In this document: positions 34,697 through 39,437 of the stretch, in pieces
How the letters are laid out: each line of letters opens with the position of its first letter
Position numbering within the stretch: position 1 is the first letter of the stretch
The notes under the pieces: model-generated
Databases searched by the model: none
The model's input: only the letters and a program-made list of their open reading frames with translations
What the model was told of the DNA's origin: nothing
Program-made: the position numbers and the translations under genes
Source of the DNA: a virus
DNA: 44,470 nt
Strand: one strand, 5' to 3'
Virus record (IMG/VR): IMGVR_UViG_3300021602_000471
Location: 1 to 44,470 of that record

Positions 34697-34773
34697 TGGG
34701 GAATCGCCTAGTTGGCCTAAGGCACTGGTCTTTGAAATCAGTATCGTGAGTTCGAATCTCTCTTCCCCTGCCA
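34697..34773 (+). tRNA. tRNA-Gln (TTG)
   Basis: Full cloverleaf with encoded CCA, loop CTTTGAA. The weak U1-U72 end and G73 resemble bacterial tRNA-Gln. First gene of the array. Confidence 0.9.
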
Positions 34774-34779
34774 GAATAT

Positions 34780-34853
34780 ATCCGCGTAGCACAAAAGTAG
34801 AGCGTTCGGCTGATAACCGAGAGACGAAGGAGCGTTACCTTCCGTGGATACCA
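34780..34853 (+). tRNA. tRNA-Ile (GAT), elbow motifs missing
   Basis: Acceptor ATCCGCG/CGTGGAT, anticodon arm TTCGG-CTGATAA-CCGAG, CCA encoded. The D-loop (AAAAGTA) lacks GG and the T-loop is AGCGTTA instead of TTCGANN although its stem GAAGG/CCTTC is perfect. Confidence 0.75.
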
Positions 34854-34861
34854 AAGAATTT

Positions 34862-34951
34862 GGAACGGTCCCATAATGGTATTGGAGTGGATTGCTAATC
34901 CATCGACTTGCGAAAGCAGGTTTCTCGGTTCGAGCCCGAGTCGTTCCGCCA
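34862..34951 (+). tRNA. tRNA-Ser (GCT)
   Basis: Class II tRNA with long variable arm, loop TTGCTAA, G73 and CCA, T-loop TTCGAGC. Regular. Confidence 0.92.
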
Positions 34952-34956
34952 AGTAT

Positions 34957-35031
34957 ATGCCTCTAGTGTCAACGGCAGCACAGCACACTCCAAACGTGCA
35001 TGTCAAGGTTCGAATCCTTGGAGGTATGCCA
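34957..35031 (+). tRNA. tRNA-Trp (CCA)
   Basis: Loop CTCCAAA, acceptor ATGCCTC/GAGGTAT, T-arm CAAGG-TTCGAAT-CCTTG, encoded CCA. A31-C39 mismatch at the base of the anticodon loop. A second Trp tRNA is at 39700. Confidence 0.88.
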
Positions 35032-35035
35032 ATTA

Positions 35036-35122
35036 GGATCATAGGTACGCCGGGCGTTAAGTGGCTTCGAATACCACCCCGTCTAGTAATAGGCGATTGT
35101 TCAACTCAATTATGATCCGCCA
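35036..35122 (+). tRNA. tRNA-Ser (probably CGA), unusual D-arm
   Basis: Acceptor GGATCAT/ATGATCC, variable arm GTCTA-GTAA-TAGGC, T-arm GATTG-TTCAACT-CAATT, G73-CCA, all fitting class II tRNA-Ser. Loop TTCGAAT gives anticodon CGA with a C31-A39 mismatch. The D-arm (GTACGCCGGGCGTTA) pairs poorly. Confidence 0.6.
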
Positions 35123-35127
35123 AGTTT

Positions 35128-35189
35128 AGGATGCCTGCTGCAAAACACAAAACTTTCACTTTTAATGAAAAAAAATGTGCATCCTGTTA
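35128..35189 (+). ncRNA. armless minihelix E1 with UUU anticodon-like loop
   Basis: Closing stem AGGATGC / GCATCCT (35128-35134 with 35179-35185), then GTTA and a T-run instead of NCCA. Inside, only one hairpin: TTTCA-CTTTTAA-TGAAA (35154-35170), a perfect 5-bp stem with a 7-base loop C-U-UUU-A-A, exactly the form of a Lys anticodon arm. No D- or T-arm; linkers are A-rich. It occupies a tRNA-sized slot between two tRNAs. The array has no ordinary Lys(TTT) tRNA. Confidence 0.7.
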
Positions 35190-35194
35190 TTTTC

Positions 35195-35269
35195 ATCCCC
35201 GTAGGTCAATGGATAGACTTGAAGCCTGCGAAGTTTCAGATCCAGGTTCGATTCCTGGCGGGGGTACCA
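35195..35269 (+). tRNA. tRNA-Arg (GCG)
   Basis: Loop CTGCGAA, acceptor ATCCCCG/CGGGGGT, T-arm CCAGG-TTCGATT-CCTGG, CCA encoded. Confidence 0.88.
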
Positions 35270-35276
35270 AATTTAT

Positions 35277-35350
35277 GTTGTGCTTAGTGTAGTGGTAGCA
35301 AACTTGACTGTGAATCAAGAGGCGAGGGTTCGATTCCCCAGTACAACCCA
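35277..35350 (+). tRNA. tRNA-His (GTG)
   Basis: Loop CTGTGAA; G-1 opposite C73, the hallmark of tRNA-His, with acceptor TTGTGCT/AGTACAA and CCA. Confidence 0.92.
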
Positions 35351-35359
35351 AACAATTTC

Positions 35360-35434
35360 GCCCCTGTAGTTCAATGGCCAGAACACATCTTTGGTAAAGA
35401 TGAGACCGGTGTTCAATTCACCACTGGGGCACCA
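35360..35434 (+). tRNA. tRNA-Thr (GGT)
   Basis: Anticodon arm CATCT-TTGGTAA-AGATG, acceptor GCCCCTG/CTGGGGC with a U6-U67 mismatch, A73-CCA. Confidence 0.88.
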
Positions 35435-35436
35435 TA

Positions 35437-35573
35437 TTTCAGAGTAGACGTTGGAGTCGAGTCGCAAGTAACGGCGAGATGGTATCGCATGTTTGAACGT
35501 GAAAGATGCAAGACCTCCTCCAAACGAGACAAACTATTGAGTCCCCTCAACAAGGATAGGTAGCCCTCTGAAA
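35437..35573 (+). ncRNA. long-stem RNA element H2
   Basis: Closing stem TTTCAGAG / CTCTGAAA (8 bp, 35437-35444 with 35566-35573), second stem TTGGAG / CTCCAA (35451-35456 with 35518-35523), inner hairpins GCGA-GATGGTA-TCGC and TTGAG-TCCC-CTCAA. No tRNA and no ORF inside. Lies between two Thr tRNAs. Confidence 0.55.
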
Positions 35574-35581
35574 AACTATTA

Positions 35582-35657
35582 GCCCGCGAAGTATTAGCTG
35601 GTGGTATGCGACATTCGTAACGTCGAGGATCGGGTTCGAGGCCTGGCGTGGGCACCA
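35582..35657 (+). tRNA. tRNA-Thr (CGT)
   Basis: Loop TTCGTAA, A31-C39 mismatch, acceptor GCCCGCG/CGTGGGC, T-loop TTCGAGG, A73-CCA. Second gene with the same anticodon at 35748. Confidence 0.85.
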
Positions 35658-35664
35658 AATTTAT

Positions 35665-35743
35665 AGCAGAGTAGAGGAGTCCAGTCGTCCTCGCCAGTCT
35701 CATAAGCTGGAGATCGGTGGTGCGAATCCATCTTCTGCAACCA
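35665..35743 (+). tRNA. tRNA-Met or Ile2 (CAT)
   Basis: Anticodon arm CCAGT-CTCATAA-GCTGG, D-stem GAGG/CCTC, T-loop TGCGAAT. A1-A72 mismatch is initiator-like, but the three G-C pairs of initiator anticodon stems are absent. One of three CAT tRNAs. Confidence 0.8.
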
Positions 35744-35747
35744 ATAT

Positions 35748-35822
35748 GCCGTGTTAGTTTAACGAGTAAAATGACGGTCTCGTAAATCGTAGTAGAGGGT
35801 GCAAGTCCTTCACGCGGCTCCA
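35748..35822 (+). tRNA. tRNA-Thr (CGT), second copy type
   Basis: Loop CTCGTAA, acceptor GCCGTGT/ACGCGGC, U73-CCA, T-loop TGCAAGT. Sequence unlike the other CGT tRNA, so not a recent duplicate. Confidence 0.82.
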
Positions 35823-35827
35823 ATAAT

Positions 35828-35903
35828 GCGACTTTAGCTGATGTGGTCATAGCGGGGGCCTGAAGAGTCTCGGAAGTAGGTTCGATTCCTACAGGTTGCA
35901 CCA
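35828..35903 (+). tRNA. tRNA-Phe (GAA)
   Basis: Loop CTGAAGA, acceptor GCGACTT/AGGTTGC, T-arm GTAGG-TTCGATT-CCTAC, A73-CCA. Confidence 0.9.
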
Positions 35904-35910
35904 AATTTAC

Positions 35911-35985
35911 CGAGCTATAGTTCAGCGGTAGAACGCCTTCTTCATACGGAGGATGTCGGGTGTTCAATTCACCCTAGCTCGACCA
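35911..35985 (+). tRNA. tRNA-Met or Ile2 (CAT)
   Basis: Loop TTCATAC, acceptor CGAGCTA/TAGCTCG, D-loop with GG, T-loop TTCAATT, A73-CCA. Which CAT tRNA is initiator, elongator or lysidine-type Ile cannot be settled here. Confidence 0.87.
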
Positions 35986-35990
35986 GTTAT

Positions 35991-36067
35991 GCGTGGTTAG
36001 CTCAGTTTGGTAGAGCAGTTCGTTGCCAACGAACAGGTCGCAGGTTCGAACCCTGTACCCCGCACCA
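35991..36067 (+). tRNA. tRNA-Gly (GCC)
   Basis: Anticodon arm GTTCG-TTGCCAA-CGAAC, typical D- and T-loops. U4-C69 mismatch in the acceptor stem, shared with the Gly(TCC) gene at 37946. Confidence 0.92.
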
Positions 36068-36073
36068 AGTTAT

Positions 36074-36148
36074 GTCTCTATCGGCTAAAGGTAGGCCGGC
36101 AGTCCTTCAAACTGCAAATCGTGAGTTCAATTCTCCGTAGGGACGCCA
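36074..36148 (+). tRNA. tRNA-Glu (TTC) with C33
   Basis: Anticodon arm GCAGT-CCTTCAA-ACTGC; position 33 is C instead of the near-universal U. Acceptor GTCTCTA/TAGGGAC, G73-CCA, T-loop TTCAATT. Confidence 0.85.
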
Positions 36149-36156
36149 AAATATAT

Positions 36157-36230
36157 GGGGTGCAAACATTAAGGTGATGTAACTGGCTCTTACCCAGTAA
36201 AACACGGATCGTTACCGTGGCGCCCCACCA
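36157..36230 (+). tRNA. tRNA-Lys (CTT)
   Basis: Anticodon arm ACTGG-CTCTTAC-CCAGT, acceptor GGGGTGC/GCGCCCC, A73-CCA. T-stem CACGG/CCGTG is perfect but the T-loop is ATCGTTA. Confidence 0.85.
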
Positions 36231-36236
36231 ATTTAT

Positions 36237-36310
36237 ATCAGTATCGTCTAAGAGTAGGACGGTTGCCCCTCAAGCAGCAAATCGGATTGCAATTATCCGT
36301 ACTGATTCCA
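36237..36310 (+). tRNA. tRNA-Glu (CTC) with C33
   Basis: Anticodon arm GTTGC-CCCTCAA-GCAGC; C at position 33. Perfect acceptor ATCAGTA/TACTGAT, T-loop TGCAATT, U73-CCA. Confidence 0.82.
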
Positions 36311-36315
36311 ATTAT

Positions 36316-36391
36316 GTGCGTGTGACCCGAAAGGCTAGGGAACAGATTGCAACCCTGTTATATGTAGGTTCGACTCCTATCATGCACTCCA
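36316..36391 (+). tRNA. tRNA-Cys (GCA)
   Basis: Loop TTGCAAC with A31-C39 mismatch, acceptor GTGCGTG/CATGCAC, U73-CCA, T-loop TTCGACT. Confidence 0.87.
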
Positions 36392-36396
36392 GTTAT

Positions 36397-36471
36397 GCCC
36401 GGTTAGTTCAGTGGAAGAACGTCTGCCCGATTAGCGGAATGTCCAAGGTTCGAATCCTTGACCAGGTACCA
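36397..36471 (+). tRNA. tRNA with anticodon read as GAT (Ile), C33 and U37
   Basis: Cloverleaf with normal D-arm GTTC/GAAC and T-arm CAAGG-TTCGAAT-CCTTG. The anticodon arm TCTGC-CCGATTA-GCGGA gives GAT with C33 and an unusual U37, so the identity is uncertain. C4-A69 mismatch in the acceptor. Confidence 0.65.
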
Positions 36472-36476
36472 GTTTT

Positions 36477-36538
36477 AGGATAGTTACAGCAAACAATAAG
36501 CTAACTTTGGATGTCTAGCGACAAAAGCTATCCTGTTA
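36477..36538 (+). ncRNA. armless minihelix E2 (possible UGG loop)
   Basis: Closing stem AGGATAG / CTATCCT (36477-36483 with 36528-36534), followed by GTTA and T-run. Shares CAGCAAACAATAA with E4. Inner hairpin GCTAAC / GT(C)TAGC with one bulged C leaves the 7-base loop TTTGGAT, in which UGG would be the anticodon-like triplet (Pro). The ASL likeness is weaker than in E1, E3 and E5. Confidence 0.55.
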
Positions 36539-36543
36539 TTTTT

Positions 36544-36599
36544 AGGATGCCTACTGCAATTAACTTTCACTGTAAATGAAACCAATGTGCATCCTGTTA
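36544..36599 (+). ncRNA. armless minihelix E3 with GUA anticodon-like loop
   Basis: Closing stem AGGATGC / GCATCCT (36544-36550 with 36589-36595) identical to E1, then GTTA. Inner hairpin TTTCA-CTGTAAA-TGAAA (36565-36581): perfect 5-bp stem, 7-base loop C-U-GUA-A-A, exactly a Tyr anticodon loop. Ordinary tRNA-Tyr genes exist elsewhere in the array. Confidence 0.7.
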
Positions 36600-36604
36600 T
36601 TTTT

Positions 36605-36699
36605 AGGTTCGGTTCAGCAAACAATAAATCACGGTAATTGCCGTATCATGTGAGTTTGGATTTCTCACGCAAATCAAAAAGTACAAAACGAACCTGTTA
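36605..36699 (+). ncRNA. minihelix E4, longer variant
   Basis: Closing stem AGGTTCG / CGAACCT (36605-36611 with 36689-36695), then GTTA. Two inner hairpins: ACGG-TAATTG-CCGT and GTGAG-TTTGGATTT-CTCAC; the latter repeats the TTTGGAT of E2. Contains the family segment CAGCAAACAATAA. Confidence 0.5.
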
Positions 36700-36725
36700 T
36701 ATTTCTCCGATAGTTGTTACGGTAG

Positions 36726-36733
36726 CATAAATA
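36726..36733 (+). promoter_or_regulatory. late promoter motif CATAAATA
   Basis: Ends four bases before the GIY-YIG gene ATG at 36738; no ribosome site between. Confidence 0.5.
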
Positions 36734-36737
36734 CATT

Positions 36738-37283
36738 ATGTTCTACTATCTATACGAAATTAAAAACCACACCAACGATAAAATATATCGAGGAGTCCAT
36801 AAGACAGAAAATATAGACGACGGGTATATGGGGTCGGGTGCTGCTATTTGTAAAGCAATTCGATTGGAAGGAATAGATAATTTCTCTAAAATAATATTAG
36901 AGACTTTTGAGAATTCCGATGATATGTATGCTAGAGAACGAGAAGTAGTAAATAATGAATTCCTATCAAGACCTGATGTTTACAATATTCAGCCAGGTGG
37001 TGGCGGTGGATGGAACCTCGACAGTGAGCAACAAGCGAAAGCGAAAAATAGAAAAATAGAAATATACGGTGAAGATTATTTCTCGCGTATAGCGTCAATT
37101 CCAAAGTCAGCCTCGCATAAGGCAAATATAGCAGAAGCTATTAATAAGCTAAACGCAACTTATGCAGTCCATCCGAATCTTGGAAAAAAGAGACAGATAG
37201 TCCAGTGTCCGCATTGCGCGAAAACAGGTGCTATTAATGGAATGCAACAATGGCATTTCGACAAATGTAAACACAGGGTATGA
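36738..37283 (+). CDS. GIY-YIG homing endonuclease
   Basis: 181 residues. N-terminal GIY-YIG domain: YYLYEIKNHTNDKIYRGVH (the GIY and YIG elements as YLYEI and IYRG), DDGYMGSGAAICKAI, and the catalytic-type REREVVNNEFL and VYNIQPGGGGGWN. C-terminal CPHCAKTGAINGMQQWHFDKC is a zinc-finger DNA-binding tail, as in phage Seg-type free-standing homing enzymes. It lies between the minihelices E2-E4 and tRNA-Pro, and its last ten bases overlap that tRNA. Confidence 0.85.
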   Translation: MFYYLYEIKNHTNDKIYRGVHKTENIDDGYMGSGAAICKAIRLEGIDNFSKIILETFENSDDMYAREREVVNNEFLSRPDVYNIQPGGGGGWNLDSEQQAKAKNRKIEIYGEDYFSRIASIPKSASHKANIAEAINKLNATYAVHPNLGKKRQIVQCPHCAKTGAINGMQQWHFDKCKHRV

Positions 37284-37347
37284 TGAAATGGTATCATACG
37301 ACCTTCGGAGCGTTGAAGTCCAAGTTCGATTCTTGGTACCCTGACCA
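37274..37347 (+). tRNA. tRNA-Pro (CGG), overlapping the endonuclease gene
   Basis: Perfect acceptor CAGGGTA/TACCCTG with C1-G72 typical of Pro, loop TTCGGAG, T-loop TTCGATT, A73-CCA. A C31-C39 mismatch. The first ten bases are also the last codons and stop of the GIY-YIG gene. Confidence 0.85.
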
Positions 37348-37354
37348 AATTTAT

Positions 37355-37433
37355 TCCGTGAAATCCAAGCAAGGTGCAAGGACTTGACTGTTAATCAATG
37401 ACTAGGTGAGTTCGATCCTCACACACGGAGCCA
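37355..37433 (+). tRNA. tRNA-Asn (GTT)
   Basis: Loop CTGTTAA, U1-A72 and G73 as in bacterial tRNA-Asn, T-arm GTGAG-TTCGATC-CTCAC. Final A of CCA is also the first base of the long-stem element that follows. Confidence 0.88.
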
Positions 37434-37558
37434 TTATTGAAACATATTCATCATTGGTTGTGGGCCTTAGGCGGATAGTATCCGGGACTACACAACGAAG
37501 CAGCAGTAACTAGCGCGATGAAAAGCATACTTTATTTGCGAGAGTGTGTTTCAATAAT
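37433..37558 (+). ncRNA. long-stem RNA element H3
   Basis: Perfect 12-bp closing stem ATTATTGAAACA / TGTTTCAATAAT (37433-37444 with 37547-37558). Inside is a near-linear rod: TTCATC/GATGAA, GTTGTG/CACAAC and CGGAT-AGT-ATCCG. No tRNA features, no ORF. It fits exactly between the CCA of tRNA-Asn and the first base of tRNA-Ala. Confidence 0.7.
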
Positions 37559-37633
37559 GGGGGCAGCAGAGGGCTGCGGATCTGCCTTGCAAGTAGATTG
37601 TCTAGAGGGGTTCGATACCCCCGGCCTCCACCA
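37559..37633 (+). tRNA. tRNA-Ala (TGC), odd D-arm
   Basis: Loop CTTGCAA, acceptor GGGGGC/GCCTCC, T-loop TTCGATA, A73-CCA. The D-arm folds as CAGC-AGAGG-GCTG, shifted from the usual position. A regular Ala(TGC) is at 37775. Confidence 0.75.
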
Positions 37634-37680
37634 AAGAAAATCTCCAAAGGGCCAATGATGACAAACTTAGGGTCCACCAA
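37634..37680 (+). other. tRNA 3'-end remnant or spacer
   Basis: About 45 bases with no cloverleaf, ending in GGGTCCACCA, which looks like an acceptor 3' strand with CCA. Possibly the tail of a deleted tRNA. Confidence 0.3.
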
Positions 37681-37685
37681 ACAAC

Positions 37686-37764
37686 GGGGTGTGACTGTCA
37701 CATATGGGAGACAGCAGTGTGTAACTCACGCTGGTCGGCAGTTCAACTCTGCTACACTCCACCA
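37686..37764 (+). tRNA. tRNA, anticodon uncertain (AAC by position)
   Basis: Acceptor GGGGTGT/ACACTCC, D-stem CTGT/ACAG, T-arm GGCAG-TTCAACT-CTGCT and CCA are clear. Standard numbering gives the loop GTAACTC (AAC, Val), but U37 and A34 are abnormal; alternative pairing gives loop TGTAACT. Confidence 0.6.
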
Positions 37765-37774
37765 AACAATTCAT

Positions 37775-37848
37775 GGGCTGCTAGTATAATGGGATTACAC
37801 TGGCCTTGCAAGTCATTCATCGGGGTTCGATTCCCCGGCGGTCCACCA
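37775..37848 (+). tRNA. tRNA-Ala (TGC)
   Basis: Loop CTTGCAA, acceptor GGGCTGC/GCGGTCC, T-arm CGGGG-TTCGATT-CCCCG, A73-CCA. Confidence 0.88.
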
Positions 37849-37856
37849 AACAATTC

Positions 37857-37939
37857 GGAGACGGAAAGCTGATGGCTTCAGCAGCGAGTCTGTAAAACTC
37901 GCCCTTCGGGGAGTGGATCGAAACCACACGGCTCCACCA
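37857..37939 (+). tRNA. tRNA-Tyr (GTA)
   Basis: Anticodon arm CGAGT-CTGTAAA-ACTCG, class II variable arm with CCCTTCGGGG, T-loop ATCGAAA. One of three Tyr(GTA) genes. Confidence 0.88.
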
Positions 37940-37945
37940 AACAAT

Positions 37946-38020
37946 GCGTGATAAGTGTCATTGGTTACACGACTGGCTTCCACCCAGTAATAGAGATTTC
38001 GATTATCTCATCCCGCACCA
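37946..38020 (+). tRNA. tRNA-Gly (TCC)
   Basis: Anticodon arm ACTGG-CTTCCAC-CCAGT, D-stem GTGT/ACAC, U4-C69 acceptor mismatch as in Gly(GCC), A73-CCA. Confidence 0.88.
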
Positions 38021-38026
38021 AATTAC

Positions 38027-38100
38027 GGCGAGTTCATATAATGGTAATATCGCGGATTGTCTATCCGTAGCCAGGAGTTCGATTCTCCTACTCGTCGCCA
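38027..38100 (+). tRNA. tRNA-Asp (GTC)
   Basis: Loop TTGTCTA, acceptor GGCGAGT/ACTCGTC, G73-CCA, T-arm AGGAG-TTCGATT-CTCCT. Confidence 0.9.
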
Positions 38101-38107
38101 AAATTAT

Positions 38108-38185
38108 GCCCTATTAGACAAATTGGTAAAGTCAGCAGTCTCAAAAGCTGTTATTCTCTCAGTTCGAATCTGAGATAGGGTACCA
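38108..38185 (+). tRNA. tRNA-Leu (CAA) with short variable loop
   Basis: Leu-type D-arm GAC-AAATTGGTAAA-GTC; anticodon arm GCAGT-CTCAAAA-GCTGT; T-arm CTCAG-TTCGAAT-CTGAG. The variable region is only about six bases, not the long arm expected for Leu. Confidence 0.8.
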
Positions 38186-38191
38186 AAATAT

Positions 38192-38265
38192 GCCTCGGTA
38201 GTTTAATGGTAGAACACCGCTCCTACAAAGCGGATACGGGAGTTCAATTCTCCAACGAGGTACCA
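38192..38265 (+). tRNA. tRNA-Val (TAC) with C33
   Basis: Anticodon arm CCGCT-CCTACAA-AGCGG with C at position 33. D-loop AATGGTA, T-loop TTCAATT, A73-CCA. Confidence 0.85.
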
Positions 38266-38270
38266 AAATG

Positions 38271-38444
38271 TGTTCTTAAGGCTGTTCGACGCCAATCGTC
38301 AGCAGTCTGGAATCTGACATATTATTCTAGTGTTGGCGCACGAAAAATGATATGAGGTGTTAACTCATTGGAAGAGTACCGGGTTGTACCGGGAGCAGCG
38401 GGTTCGATTCCCGTACACTGTATCAGAGGACAGCCTTAAGAATA
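38271..38444 (+). ncRNA. long-stem RNA element H4 enclosing a tRNA-like unit
   Basis: Closing stem TGTTCTTAAGGCTGT / ACAGCCTTAAGAATA (15 pairs, one G-T; 38271-38285 with 38430-38444). Inside, a hairpin closed by CGCCAA/TTGGCG, then the degenerate tRNA at 38354. Ends one base before the tRNA at 38446. Confidence 0.65.
38354..38425 (+). pseudogene. degenerate tRNA inside H4, ending TCA
   Basis: D-arm ACTC-ATTGGAA-GAGT and T-arm GCGGG-TTCGATT-CCCGT are textbook, but the anticodon arm is replaced by a tandem GTACCGGG-TT-GTACCGGG, the acceptor pairs poorly and the end is TCA, not CCA. Probably not an ordinary charged tRNA. Confidence 0.5.
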
Positions 38445-38445
38445 T

Positions 38446-38539
38446 GGTCCCTTAGTTTAATGGTAGAACGCCAGACTTATACCCTGGATAAGCTCTAGAT
38501 TGGGGCACAGTGAAGGTTCGATTCCTTCAGGGACTACCA
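38446..38539 (+). tRNA. tRNA with anticodon TAT (Ile) and long variable arm
   Basis: Anticodon arm CCAGA-CTTATAC-CCTGG (A31-C39 mismatch), D-loop AATGGTA, T-arm GAAGG-TTCGATT-CCTTC, A73-CCA. Unlike any normal Ile tRNA it has a variable region of about 24 bases with GCTC/GGGC pairing. Confidence 0.75.
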
Positions 38540-38545
38540 AATTTT

Positions 38546-38620
38546 CTCGGTATAGTTCAATGGATAGATCGGAAGTTTCCTAAACTTTAGATCGAGGTTC
38601 GACTCCTCGTGCCGGGACCA
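38546..38620 (+). tRNA. tRNA-Arg (CCT)
   Basis: Anticodon arm GAAGT-TTCCTAA-ACTTT, acceptor CTCGGTA/TGCCGGG, T-arm CGAGG-TTCGACT-CCTCG, A73-CCA. Confidence 0.88.
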
Positions 38621-38625
38621 GGTTA

Positions 38626-38685
38626 AGGATACGAACAGCAAAAATCAAAAATTCAACTTGTAATTGAAAAATAAGTATCCTGTTA
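38626..38685 (+). ncRNA. armless minihelix E5 with UGU anticodon-like loop
   Basis: Closing stem AGGATAC / GTATCCT (38626-38632 with 38675-38681), then GTTA and T-run. Inner hairpin TTCAA-CTTGTAA-TTGAA (38652-38668): perfect 5-bp stem and loop C-U-UGU-A-A, the form of a Thr(UGU) anticodon arm. Contains the family segment CAGCAAA. Confidence 0.68.
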
Positions 38686-38690
38686 TTTTC

Positions 38691-38767
38691 GCCCTTGTAG
38701 ACAAATTGGTAAAGTCGCCATCCTCAGAAGGTGGAACCTGAGAGTTCGAATCTCTCCTTGGGCACCA
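38691..38767 (+). tRNA. tRNA-Leu (CAG) with short variable loop
   Basis: Anticodon arm CCATC-CTCAGAA-GGTGG, D-arm GAC/GTC as in the other Leu genes, variable loop of five bases, two U-U mismatches in the acceptor, A73-CCA. Confidence 0.8.
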
Positions 38768-38772
38768 AAATT

Positions 38773-38898
38773 GGAGATGTGATGTAATGGTAGCATAGAA
38801 AAGCAAAAAAATTATCCTGACAAGGATAAGTTCTGCAATCACCTAGCTCAACTCTGTAAAAGTTCTTGACCGCGGTTCGATTCCCGGCGTCTCCACCA
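38773..38898 (+). tRNA. tRNA-Tyr (GTA) interrupted by a ~50-base insertion
   Basis: Acceptor GGAGATG/CGTCTCC, D-arm ATGT-AATGGTA-GCAT, anticodon arm CAACT-CTGTAAA-AGTTC and CCA end are recognisable. Between D-arm and anticodon arm lie about 50 extra bases with a perfect hairpin TTATCC-TGACAA-GGATAA. The T-stem is also imperfect. Intron-like insertion or pseudogene. Confidence 0.6.
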
Positions 38899-38976
38899 AT
38901 ATAGTACAAATTAAGTAGATGTCTACTATGTACTCAAATAGTAAATAGTGTTACACTGTAATTTTACTGGAACACT

Positions 38977-39432
38977 ATGAAAAACTTACTTACTGCCCTA
39001 TCAATCGCCATGTTCAGCATGGCATCCTTCGCTGACGGATCATTTGATCAGATCACCACCGATAATCTTGGTGTGTACAACCCGCTAGGCGGAGCTTGGA
39101 TTTCCAAAGGTAATTCCCAAGGAACATTCAACAACCAGTACACCTTTCATACTGAGCAGGATATGAATTTGGAAACAAACATCCGCTCATCTTGGGGAAC
39201 GATCAACAACTTTGAAAGTTCAGTTGATGGTCATTCGCTTGTTGGCAATCATGGTATCCTCTTTCTGTCAGCCGGTGATCACACATACGATGTGCGTGGT
39301 TACTCAGGTCTGTATGGTTCGGGATATGATGCTGACATTCGCGTGACACCAGTACCGGAACCAGAAACATGGGCAATGATTCTAGCAGGTCTAGGATTGA
39401 TTGGCTTCATGGTTCGTCGCAAAAGCAAATAA
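38977..39432 (+). CDS. PEP-CTERM sorting-signal protein
   Basis: 151 residues. N-terminal signal peptide (MKNLLTALSIAMFSMASFAD) and a textbook C-terminal exosortase signal: VPEPETWAMILAGLGLIGFM then VRRKSK, i.e. Pro-Glu-Pro, a hydrophobic helix and a basic tail. The middle part is a small beta-rich, Gly/Asn-rich domain. In host bacteria such proteins are exported, cut by exosortase and placed on the surface or in extracellular polysaccharide. It stands alone inside the tRNA array, ends five bases before tRNA-Val, and was probably taken from a host. The 78 bases upstream hold a nested hairpin (AGTACA/TGTACT around AGTAGA/TCTACT) and no clear promoter. Confidence 0.9.
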   Translation: MKNLLTALSIAMFSMASFADGSFDQITTDNLGVYNPLGGAWISKGNSQGTFNNQYTFHTEQDMNLETNIRSSWGTINNFESSVDGHSLVGNHGILFLSAGDHTYDVRGYSGLYGSGYDADIRVTPVPEPETWAMILAGLGLIGFMVRRKSK

Positions 39433-39437
39433 AATTC

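Noticed and set aside
35128-38685. E elements as simple intrinsic terminators
   Set aside because: They end in GTTAT plus T-run, but transcription must pass through them to reach the rest of the tRNA array, the closing stem is weakly GC, and the conserved internal anticodon-like hairpins are not needed by a terminator. Not fully excluded.
34686-38909. Frames of 60-184 codons over the tRNA array, mainly on the minus strand
   Set aside because: They run through complete tRNA genes on the opposite strand and share tRNA-derived peptide patterns; none shows a protein family.
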